A DNA stretch of 64,000 nt, taken from Hydractinia symbiolongicarpus. Its lineage: Eukaryota; Cnidaria; Hydrozoa; Anthoathecata; Hydractiniidae. A program made the translations under genes and the position numbers. The notes beneath the pieces were generated by a model that was not told the DNA's origin, did no database searches, and saw only the letters and a program-made list of their open reading frames with translations. The stretch is taken from contig NC_079886.1 in NCBI RefSeq assembly GCF_029227915.1, positions 23,908,501-23,972,500 on the forward strand. The letters are read 5' to 3'. Positions 10,108 through 20,900 of the stretch are shown here, piece after piece. Position 1 is the first letter of the stretch. Each line of letters opens with the position of its first letter.

Positions 10108-10353
10108 TGAATATAAGAAGCATAAAAATTTTCATAATATAGTAGAAACCGGTGTTTTGAAAAAAGGGTTTCACACTCTACGCAACTCCCATGGGTGGTT
10201 TTTTCCGACATACACTAGACAATGGACAGGTTATTTGTGTCTCTATATAAAACAAGCAGATAGTAGAAAGATTAAAACCTGTAATAGCAGCTGAAAAGAA
10301 CAATAGGAAGCAAGTTGTTATATTATAAAAGAACTCATTCATTTGTAGCGTCT

Positions 10354-10522
10354 TCTCTATAATAATAGCCGTCTTCTGTCTGTCTTTGCGCGGACTCCCC
10401 GCTGAGTTAGAAAATGATGTTACGGAAACACGCATGTCAAAGCGATATATTTTCATCCACTTTGTTGCGACGGGTAAATATAAAGGACAGGTAAACCCGT
10501 GGATTTTTCCACGGGCAACGAC
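10354..10522 (+). mobile_element. Helitron-type unit 1 of a head-to-tail array
   Basis: Begins TCTCTATAATAATAGCC and runs through CTGTCTGTC to a 3' hairpin at 10496-10515 (CCCGTGGA, TTTT, TCCACGGG). The terminal CTAG of the other units is eroded here to ACT. No coding capacity. The TC start, subterminal hairpin and CTRR end are the signature of Helitrons. Confidence 0.6.
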
Positions 10523-10644
10523 TCTTTAATAATAGCCGTATTTTGTCTGTCTGCTCGCGAAAACCGCGTCCTGTTACAGAAACACAAAATGCCATATATA
10601 GAGGACGGGCGACCCCGTAGATTTTTCCACGGGTTAACGGCTAG
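10523..10644 (+). mobile_element. Helitron-type unit 2 of the array
   Basis: Starts TCTTTAATAATAGCC directly after unit 1 and ends with a hairpin (10614-10633) and CTAG at 10641-10644. Unit 3 begins at the very next base, so the junction is an exact head-to-tail end-to-start join. Confidence 0.6.
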
Positions 10645-11608
<964 letters not shown>

Positions 11609-11720
11609 TCTTTATAATAATAGCCGTCGTCTGTCTGTCTCTGCGCGGACCCCCTCTGAGTTAGAAAATGATGTTACGGAAACACGAAGAGAAGAATTTG
11701 TAACATATTAGTATAAAAGT
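11609..11720 (+). mobile_element. Helitron-type unit 4, 5' part only
   Basis: Starts TCTTTATAATAATAGCC immediately after the CTAG of unit 3 and shares sequence with unit 1 as far as GTTACGGAAACACG (about 11689). No 3' hairpin follows nearby, so this copy is truncated or belongs to a longer element. Confidence 0.5.
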
Positions 11721-11919
11721 AGCTCACCAAAAACCAAATTTTCGTTTCAGTTCACATAAACAATGATTCGAATTTGTTTTGTGAACTTACAAAGTTTAAA
11801 ATCGAACGATCTTGAATTCCAAAAGTATAAAATCGAAAATGCGTTTTATATTCCTTGGTAGCAAGTATAGCTTTGTTGTTTTCTGTTCACAAAGGAATAT
11901 ATATTTCTAGATAGGATAC

Positions 11920-12097
11920 AGTCCGGTAATAAAACGGAAACTGACCGGTTTTAATGTTTTACTGTAAAACACAAAGCCCCTAGTCAAGGGCTTTGTGAAA
12001 AATACAAACCTCGCAAGCTCGGTTTGTATGTTTGAACTCGGGCTTTGTATTTTAAAGTACCACATCAAAACTGATCAGTATCCGTTTATTAATACAC
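11920..12097. repeat. Palindromic foldback element
   Basis: Two arms of about 55 bp (11923-11980 and 12043-12095) are imperfect inverted copies. Between and within them lie perfect stems: CACAAAGCCC/GGGCTTTGTG (11970-11998) and ATACAAACC/GGTTTGTAT (12001-12028). The whole 175 bp can fold into one hairpin; a non-autonomous MITE is likely. Confidence 0.65.
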
Positions 12098-12342
12098 GTT
12101 TTTCAAGTTAAGGACATTTTGAGACTTCACATTGAAAAAGTTAAGAGCATTTTAAGGCTTTTTCAAGTTAAGTTTTCTTGTAAAGAAAGTGCAATTCATT
12201 GTTCTCGTTTTAAATGTTTGACCAATGAAATCCTTACATGTTCTAATGAAAAGGAGGAAATCTGAACCTTAATTCACCTGGTGCTTACCCAAACTACGCA
12301 TTTCATGTACTGTCATAAAATAGATTTAACTTGGATTGTTTA

Positions 12343-13009
12343 AGGCTGGGGCAAACCATTGCAACATTTCATCCAACATCTTTTTCCTATGTTGGATAAA
12401 ATGTTGGATGAAAAAATACATGTTGGATGAAGCAAAATTTTAGGTTTGTGGGACTGGTTTTAAAAACATTCGAACGATAAAGAGTTCATTCATTCCTGAA
12501 AAACAAAATGGTGGACGAAAGGAATTCTGCAGTGCTGCTTATGTTGCTGAACGAACTCGTCGATTCAGACGATGAAAAATCAACCCGCCGAAAATCAAAA
12601 GAGTGGATGAAGATAAGGGAATAAAATGAATATTTTAGTAATATCATTAAAGAATTGAAGTTATCGGATTTAGGCAAATGTTTTAGATGGATGTGGGCGA
12701 TTTCGATTTCCTCCTTAATGAATTATCCCATCTGATATTAAACTAAAAACATTTTCTAAACTCGCGGGATTTTTATATGTTGGATGAAAAGTACCACCAA
12801 ATCAATCCCACATGAAAATTCTCGTAACTTAGATAGAGAATTCCTTTGATCTTGCCGAAAATGTTGGATGAATTATTTGACGGCGATCAAACTTTAACCA
12901 ACATTGTCCAGCAAGATTTTTTCCTTCTTTTTAAAAATTTCAAATTTTTTCAAAATTCTGAAGTGACTCAAACTGTTGGATGAAATGTTGGACTGGTTTG
13001 CCCCCGCCT
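12343..13009 (+). mobile_element. Harbinger-type internal-deletion element
   Basis: Terminal inverted repeats of about 37 bp (AGGCTGGGGCAAACCA at 12343 and the complement of TGGTTTGCCCCCGCCT ending 13009) are flanked by a TTA target duplication (12340-12342 and 13010-13012), as in PIF/Harbinger elements. The motif GTTGGATGAA recurs at least seven times near both ends and inside, as subterminal transposase-binding sites would. A transposase N-terminal remnant lies at 12508-12745. Confidence 0.7.
12508..12745 (+). pseudogene. Harbinger transposase N-terminal remnant
   Basis: From ATG 12508 the frame reads MVDERNSAVLLMLLNELV with an acidic SDDEKSTRRKSKEW stretch and stops at TAA 12624. The same frame resumes as NEYFSNIIKELKLSDLGKCF. 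After a frameshift near 12690 it continues MDVGDFDFLLNELSHLI, the conserved start of the Harbinger nuclease region. The catalytic DDE part is absent. This is a deletion derivative that can only be moved in trans. Confidence 0.6.
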
Positions 13010-13012
13010 TTA

Positions 13013-14387
13013 TTCTTTTTGTTGCGTCTTGCTTCTTGAGTTACTATTTTGAATTAGCTTCTCCGTGCGCCCGTGTTGTAAACTTTACTACTGGACTGGT
13101 TTCTATCCCCTTTCAAAATTTTATCACTTAGCGCACGTGTTAATGTAAGCGAAATGCATTGTGGTATACTATGGGAGCTCTCGGCCAAGCGACAAATAGA
13201 TTTTAAAGATAACAAGAAGCCCTGCTGCTTTAAGATTTCCGTCATTAGCCTAAAGGATTTTGAAATATAATGTAGACCTTGAAAACGGACAATTATGGGG
13301 TAAACAAATCACAAGTGTCACAATTCTCAACTATTTTTGTAACTAACCTGCAATGTTAAAATGCAACTCAATAAATAAAAAATAAAATTTTTTACATAGC
13401 TATATAAAGTATTCTAAAATAACAGTTCAAACTTTAACTGGATATTTTTAAAAGTGATCAGGAAAATTCTGGAAATTCCAGAATACAAATCTTGCTATGT
13501 AGAAACTTTCCGATTCGAATATAATAACTTCTAAACGAGCTCAATTTGAATGATGAAGTAGTTCATTGTTTATTAATTCAGTAATAAATGCATATTAGCA
13601 TTTGATTATTTCAGTATTTAGGCCTTCAAAATTTACTCCTTGTTGAAAACTTTTTGAAAATGCCGATGGTACATGGTGTGATAACAGCTGATCTAAAAAA
13701 CAAGTACGTTCAAAATAAGAAACAAGATTACAATTTTACCACACTGCATTAAAACCGGGTTGTTTAAATATTGTCTCTTTAACCTCTCTTTGCCTCTTTG
13801 ATTTAAAAAGGGAATTTAATACAAAGATACAAATCCATGCGATGTGATGCACAGATATATTATATGTATAAATATGTATATAAATTTAATCAGGCTGGCT
13901 TTTGATATCTTTGTTAAACAAGGAACATATTAAGCAGGCGATGCATGATTTTGAAACCTGTGGACAATACAGGATTTATTTTGTTGAAATTGATTAATTG
14001 AATTTAACTGATTGTTCATTATTCTTTTTTGATTCATTTTTTTCCGAAAGGTATATTACAAAGAAATATTTCAGCAAGACTCATTCTGGAAGAAACATGA
14101 CCAAGGCTGGAGAAGATAAAAATTCTAGATATATCTATATGTTCGAGTCTGTATATTACATACATGCCGGAAAAATAGCTATTTTTGTTTTTCGCCGCCT
14201 CCAGCTCGACTTTCGTGTAAGTCACTAAAGTCGGAAATCAACAGCCGTTCCGTAGCCCCTTTAAATACTCTAGGACTCCCTATCTAAGCTATGGCCTTTC
14301 CTGGAAATAATAAACAGGATTTGTAAGGCTTGCCATATAAAATATACGGACATTCTATTTATGCAGAATAATTACATATACGGTGTG
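13013..14387. other. AT-rich spacer with no gene seen
   Basis: No coding frame with conserved character and no clear repeat was found; short open frames of 60-76 codons look random. Confidence 0.4.
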
Positions 14388-14865
14388 TCTCTATAATAAT
14401 AGCCGTCGTCTGTCTGTTCGTGCGTCAAAAGCGACTTGTGTTAACCACACACGAAATACAAAATACGCAGGGACGAGAAACCTGTCGGGCCCCCACCGGC
14501 TCAGGGACAATTGCCGCTAAAATAAAGGTCCAATCAGGAGCGGAGTTTTATATAAATGACCAATCAGAAACTAAAGCTCTTTATATTTCTTAGCAACGAT
14601 TTTTACGTTATCGGTCCGAAATTTGGCAAGCAGATTGAACCAACTCATTGCTGGAGAAAGAAAAGTTTCTTAACTGTTTGCTTTAATTTTTCTTTCTGAT
14701 ACTTCTATTTGTATTCTAACAAGATTGCAGTTTCTTTTACTTTCCGGTATTTGCCCAATTTTCATTGGAAAGGACAGATAAGACGCCGACACAAGCACAA
14801 GCATCGACGCAAAGACACTATACAGAATCAATATAACAAATGCAGATTTTCATGTAATAAAAATA

Positions 14866-14935
14866 GTTTATTTATTTATTTATGCATTTACTTGTTTATG
14901 TATTTATTAGTTTTGTATTTATTTATATACTTAGT
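14866..14935 (+). repeat. TTTA-rich microsatellite
   Basis: Imperfect TTTATTTATTTATG-type repeats of about 70 bp inside the Helitron-ended element. Confidence 0.6.
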
Positions 14936-15292
14936 TTGTGTAAATATGTCTTTTTTACTCTCGGTGCAGGATAATATACAACCTGAGTATCCCCCCTTCA
15001 CTTTCCTCCCCTTCAATTTCTTTTGTGCAATAAAAGTCTGAATGACTTATTTTTTTGTTGGTTATCCCATCCGTTTTGACTAATCATATTACATATGCCT
15101 TTTTTGTAAGAACAATTTTTTAAGAACACAATGCACCTAAAACTTTAAAGCCAAATAACTTAAAAACAAGGTGGTGACGTCAGTCTTTTTCACCGCGGGG
15201 GTGACTAGGGACCACCTGGGACCAATTTGGGTAAGTTTCTCAAACCTTGGTCCCCGAATCCGTCTCGGAATGGACCGGTTGATGACGTCATA

Positions 15293-15600
15293 AAAATTCT
15301 TTAATCCCTGGAACTATTTGTGAAAGATGCATGATCATATACATTTTCTTGATCAGCGTTTCAAGATCTATACGATGAAAGGCAATGGGTATGCAAATTT
15401 CTTAAATAAATTTTTTTGTAGTTTGGAGGTCCTTGCTGACGTTAGCAAAAATTAAAAACCCTTTTATGTCCTTATGCGTTCGTCGAAACATATGATTCTT
15501 TACATTATTTTGATCAGTGTGTTAATCTCTACACATTACAGGCAACAGACGAACTAAATTTCGACAATTTTTTTTGTATATGCATTGCTGACGTCAGCAA
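15293..15600 (+). repeat. Two diverged units of about 150 bp
   Basis: Two stretches share the order TGATCAG(C/T)GT, ACGATGAAAGGCAA or similar, TTTTTTTGTA and TGACGT(T/C)AGCAAA. They look like an old direct duplication within the Helitron-ended element. Confidence 0.4.
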
Positions 15601-15670
15601 ACCAAGTAACACAACCTATTTTCCATTGCCCTTCTGCCTAAGTGGATTATTCCATGGGCCCTATCGACTA

Positions 15671-15851
15671 CCCTTACAATACTCTCTATGGTTACATAAC
15701 AAATAATTACTTTTTCTGTAGAAAGGCCATAACCAACGTAACATCGCATAATATTGCATAATACCTTCATAATACTCTCTATCGTTACATAACAAATACA
15801 TATTTTCTCTGTAGAAAAGCCATAGCCAACGTAATAGCGCCCAATATTGCA
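15671..15851 (+). repeat. Direct tandem duplication, unit about 96 bp
   Basis: AATACTCTCTATGGTTACAT (about 15675) and AATACTCTCTATCGTTACAT (about 15771) start two copies sharing CTGTAGAAA(G/A)GCCATA(A/G)CCAACG and AATATTGCAT. No coding function. Confidence 0.7.
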
Positions 15852-15907
15852 TTTTTGTACCCGCAAAGCTCAAATTAGCGAAAGTTTCAGGGGCCCAGAC
15901 CTCACTT

Positions 15908-15921
15908 GGGGGGGGGGGGGG
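15908..15921 (+). repeat. Poly-G run of 14
   Basis: Homopolymer run, likely to be unstable and prone to length error in sequencing. Confidence 0.8.
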
Positions 15922-16732
15922 CTTACAGCGCCCCCCAAGACTCCCAGTTGCTAAACGAAAAAGTCTGGATGCGCCATTGTTTTTTATGTTTGATATGGCA
16001 TATCTGCAGATTAATACGGTATACGATGTTTTTTTGCAATTAACCTAGATTCCAATCAACCTTTGTAGATTTTTTATATTGCAAACTAACATAAATATGT
16101 CCGCAAACAAATTTTTTGAGATGCGTCTCTTATGACTTTGTGAGTTATGTAGCGATTATACTATTTCGTATACCGTATTTATGTGCAAATAAGCCAGAAA
16201 CACAATAGCCTTATATACGCTGGCGGGCTATTACGCCAGGCGGGGAAACTGATAATACCGCATTAACAACTCCTTTGAAATCTCAACCAATTAATAAAGC
16301 AATTAAACGTCGAAACACTGAAGAACAACTGCACCATTGTTGTTAGGTTTGTTAAGTCAAAATAAGCGATAGCAAAAAATTCTAATCATAAACTATGAAG
16401 ATGTTTTATTAAAAAACAAACTCGCACGATTTTTAAAGGGAAGTTTATTCCCCCAACGCTCTTTCTTTTTATCAGGGCGGAGTTGCTTGAGCCGAGGCTG
16501 TGATTGGGAGGGGAATAGTTCAAAGATATTTAAAAGTGTTATGTGGAAGCTGTTACATTGTGTTCAAGATAGTTGACATACAAAAAGGTATGAAATAATA
16601 GTAAATATACACAGCGGTAGGGAGGTGGTGTTTTCACGAAACAAGGACCAAAAAGATATAAGTTTGATTTGATTGCTAATAAAACCCGTATCTGTGTGTT
16701 CAAAATGGATTTTTCCACGGGTTAACAGCTAG

Positions 16733-17747
16733 TTTCGTTGCAAATACGTTACAGGATCCAGACTGAATAGTACACAGAGCTGAAATACTTATGGTCAATA
16801 CAATACAATTTTTTAACTCGATATAGTATTCAACTAAATGAGGATACAAATAGTTAAATAAGCTCACTTGCGTTTTGCAAGGTTATCACCATGTCAAAAT
16901 TAAGATGATTCGCTGTCCTGCATGAACAATCTCGTACCCAGGACTTTTAGTCTGTGATTAAAAAAGGATCAAAAATTAAGAAAATACGAATTTTCGAGAA
17001 GATATTAGTTTAGCTGCTTTGTCGAAATATGCGACGTAATTCGTAACATGGTTTCTTTCTACTGTCGCAAATCGTAAATGAGCAATACATTTGTTTTTGA
17101 AAAAAAAAACATTCTACGAAAATAAACAATATTGTTTTACAGAATATCTTAGCAATACGTTAGAAAATCTATTTTTCAAAATGCATGCGAAGTGCTAACA
17201 ACAACAACAAAAAGGTCAAAAAAATTTAAAGAACTCCCAATTTTTAAAAATAGGAAAATTGAAATATTTATAGTTGATAGAAATATAAAAAATGGTTAGG
17301 TAAATAAATATATTCTTTACTTATTAATAATTAGTAATTAATAAGTGCTAATAATAACAATAATAACAATAATAGGTAAAATTAGCATTCAAAAATGATT
17401 GTTATAGTTACTCACAAATATCGATCCTGTTGATGTCTTTTATTGTTAACTAGAAGTAATTTGTTTAAACCACCCTAAGCATGAGGAATATTTAACCTCA
17501 GGTTGCAGGTAACAAAACAATCAGATTAGCTGCACAAAAATAGATTAGCGTCTTTTATCAATTCGCTTTCGTTTAAAATATTTCACTATATTTCACTCAT
17601 AAAATACGAACTGGCTGTATTGACGTCAATGTACAAATTTTACGAAAAAAATCTTCAAGTTCTGATTGACTTGTCCGTGCAACAAGGGCTTCTTTTTCTT
17701 TATACGAATGGAAAAAATAATTTTCAGTGTCCACTCAATATTAACTC
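16733..17747. other. AT-rich spacer and 3' flank of the minus-strand gene
   Basis: No gene recognised. The stretch contains simple TAATAA repeats near 17325-17375 and leads into the poly(A) signal of the next gene. Confidence 0.4.
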
Positions 17748-17753
17748 TTTATT
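17748..17753 (-). terminator. Poly(A) signal of the Cobl-like gene
   Basis: AATAAA on the minus strand, about 210 bases after the stop codon at 17964. This is the nearest canonical signal that fits a short 3' untranslated region. Confidence 0.45.
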
Positions 17754-17963
17754 TCACCCGTATTATTTGAAAAAGTGTGCAAAAATATACTACGAAATGA
17801 AAATAACAGAATAAACAAAACAATAAATATATATACTTAATAACAAAACGTGAGTGCAACAGAAACACAAAATTTGGCTACATGCACACCAGTCTGGTCA
17901 AAATGCCATTAGCAGAATCTCACTCCTTTTATATCGAAGTAACTTCTTTATGCATAGAGCTAC

Positions 17964-20900
17964 TTATTGTCTTGTCGTTCGCAAATCAATATTACTCCTG
18001 CTTGATACATTACTGTGCGTTTTAGACTGTTTTGGTAATGTTTTAGAGAGTCCAAAGAGTTCGGATGGTTTTACATTACGTTCTTGCTCTTCAGACGATT
18101 GTGTCCGAATTACTTTTGTTTTTGGTTTGGTCTGAGGGGGTTCTTTAAATCCCTGCGTGCCAGTCCTCGCTCGGATTATTTCGCTCGGTCGTATAGTCAC
18201 TTCGTCTTCGGAAATGTTGTAATCTCTTGGAGGAATGATTACGTTATTATTCAGTTCAGTTTGTTTTTCAGGCTGGACATGTTTGTGGTTTTTCGCGCGA
18301 ACAATCTCGCTTGGTTTTATTGAGTAATCATTGGGTAGTGACTGTACGTCTCTCTGTTCTGGCACATGCGCAGTGGATATTTCATTGTCCACTGTGCTAG
18401 TCATATTTTTATTTTCCACCAACTTCTTAACAAAATGTGTTTCTTGTGAGCGTATCTCTGGTTGGCTCTCACGAACAAATCCCAATTTAAGCCCAGCCAC
18501 AGTTTTCATAGTGGTAGTTTCCCTTGTCCCTGCTTCTTCAGAAACACTTCTAGTGTACGCTGAGTTATTAGCAGAAAAAGGCTTGGATTTACCTAAGGAT
18601 AGACTCTCTTCTCTAAAGCTCTGTCTCTGCGGCTTCGGTTTTACGCCAGGTGCTTTGTCTCTTTCGTCGACAGACTGACTTTTCCTTAATGCAGATGCAT
18701 CGTAAACATCTTTCTGAATTGGAACGCTTTTTCGAGGAGAAGGTAAGGTTTGAGTTTTTCTTGTGCCATTCTCATACGGTTTGTGTGACTGTATCGCCGC
18801 CTCGTTGGTTATTACAGGCGTGCCGTTTTCATTTATATTTCGAATGAGTCGATCCCTGGGAGATTCCATCAGTATATTATGTTTTGTAACGTTCTCAGTC
18901 TTTTCTGTGGTTGTAGTTTGTTTTACGACAGTGTTGGTTTTAGGCGGAGGCTGCCAGTTGATAACATTAGAGTGATTCTTGGGTGGTTCTCCTTTAACAG
19001 CCTTATTTTGGGAATTTTTGTTTACAATTTGTTGTTCTTTCGTAGGTTTCTTCGCTTCTAGATGCATAGTTTGCTCAAGTGGTGGCTTTTTCACAACTTT
19101 TGCATTCATAGAGAGCTCCTGTTTTTGCTTCTTTGGTTGTTCAACTTTAAATACATCATTGGAATGAGATTCTGGTCTATTTACAGTATTTTTAGAATTT
19201 TTTTCTGTCGTTTTGAGATTATATGGCAAAACTACCAATCCGTCTGGTTCAAATTTTCTTTGGTCTTTCTTTTTGTCAGACTCTGGTTTAATTTGCTTTT
19301 TCGATGGGATTTCTTTTTGGACAGTAACATATTTAACTTTATGGGAATTGTCAACTAAAGTGTCGGGATGATCTTTTAATTTCTTTGGTACAACAACCGA
19401 TTCAATTGACGGCTCTATCGTAGGTGATCTGGATGAAGCAATAACAGAACTTGCACTGGCCCGAGAGGAAATCTGTTTGGTTCTTGAGTTGATAACTGAG
19501 TCCGATATTGGTACAGATGGTAAAACAGCGTCATTCGTTCTTGAAACACCACCAAAATTATTCTTACTTGATTTAATAGGAGCTACGGCTGACTCGATTA
19601 AATCTTTCCTAAACGGCTGGGATGGCACGATGTCCTTAGGTGGTTTGGATGATACAAGAACTGGCTCTAACTTTGACTTGTTTTCAACTGCTTTTGACGG
19701 TACATCGACTGATTTTGTATTTGGCATATCCACAATTAATTTCGATGGAGCAACCACTTGTTTCGAAGTTGATATGTCTCCAGTCGGTTTGGATGATACA
19801 ACGACTGGCTCTGATATTAAAACGTCCTCAGTCGGCTTGGTTGATGCAGTGACAGAAATCGATTTCGACAAATCTTCAGTAGGCTTGGATAATACGACGA
19901 CTTGGTCCGTTATTAAAATGTCCGCAGTAGGTTTGGGTGAGGCAGTTACAGGATTCGATTTTAAAATGTTACCTGTCGGTTTGGATGATACAACGACTGG
20001 CTCCGATATTAAAATTTCCCCAGTCGGTTTGGGTGATGCAGTGACAGGCTTCGACATTAAAATGCCCTCAGTCTGTTTGGATGATACAGTGGCAGGATCC
20101 GGTTTCGATATATCTTGAGCAGGTTTGGATGATACAACAGCTATGGCAGGCGAAGGCTGCTGCTTACTTGTTTTCGGAATTACAGAGATCGCTGGTATTG
20201 TTGCTTCAACATTATTTTTACAGGAAGTCTCCTCGAGCAATTCTGTGGTAAGGATCTCGACTTTTGGTTCAGATTTAGGCTCCAGCCTTTTCACTTCAGG
20301 AGACGTGGTGGCAAGTCTTGGTGTTGCCACACCTCCGGTTGAAGGTGTAATGTCATGGACAGTTGGTGTTACGTTTACTCGATCTACCACTGCAGAAATT
20401 TCGTTATCAGGTTTTTTATCACCATCCGTATGATCTGACAGTGGCGATTGTACACTTTGTTTTTTTAATGGTAATTCACTTGCCTTCGCAGTTGCTGCGT
20501 TTTGACTGGTTGATATACTACTGTTTGATGCAGTCTTAGCTTTCAGTTTAGCGTATAATCCACTTGGAGGTTTTTTCTGCGGAGTGGGATCTTTTGCAAC
20601 TGCTGGTTTTGGTTTGGTAGGTGACCCGGTTGGTTTGTTTGCTGAGACGGAATCTTCTTTAGACGGAAGTTCTGAAGAGACTTTTGTTAGAGTGGTTTTC
20701 GGTACAGAGGGAGGCGAATAATCAGGTCTAGGCGGTATAACATCCAACAAAGGTGCTGAATGTACTACCGGAGTCGCGGCAGTCGTTACAGCAGGTGAAG
20801 CAGAAGCATTGGTATGAGCTGGCAGCAGATTCGCAGACGCTTGTGGTTGCATTGGAGGCGGTGTTGGCTGCACCATTGGATGAGGCGGTATAAATGTTGG

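Larger units (their letters stand above)
1300..10200. mobile_element. Decayed Polinton-like (virus-derived) integrated element lacking PolB
   Basis: Compact genes sit on both strands with little spacing, unlike the intron-rich host genes to the right. Recognisable parts are a retroviral-type DD35E integrase (8120-9093), a major-capsid candidate (6445-7664), a possible minor-capsid protein (3529-4140), a C-terminally membrane-anchored protein (4157-5160), coiled-coil proteins and an MSV199/DUF3627-like gene. Protein-primed DNA polymerase B, the A32-type ATPase and the adenain-type protease of full Polintons are not seen in the window. Long terminal inverted repeats could not be found by eye, so both edges are approximate. 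Almost every gene has one to several stops or frameshifts. Confidence 0.72.
14388..16732 (+). mobile_element. Helitron-ended element of about 2.3 kb, non-coding
   Basis: The 5' end TCTCTATAATAATAGCCGTC (14388) matches the starts of units 1-4 upstream, and the 3' end carries TTTTTCCACGGGTTAAC then CTAG (16729-16732) followed by T. No RepHel protein is encoded, so it is non-autonomous. Alternatively the two ends belong to different copies with other DNA trapped between. The interior contains diverged tandem units and AT-rich sequence. Confidence 0.5.

Noticed and set aside
1300-10200. Alternative reading as a free virus contig joined by mis-assembly
   Set aside because: The genes carry stops and frameshifts typical of an integrated relic, and host-type repeats continue on the right without a break; still, long reads over both edges would settle it.
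19477-20118. 213-codon plus-strand frame within the Cobl-like gene
   Set aside because: It is antisense to the long minus-strand exon, whose phases match its neighbouring exons; its repeats mirror those of the real frame.
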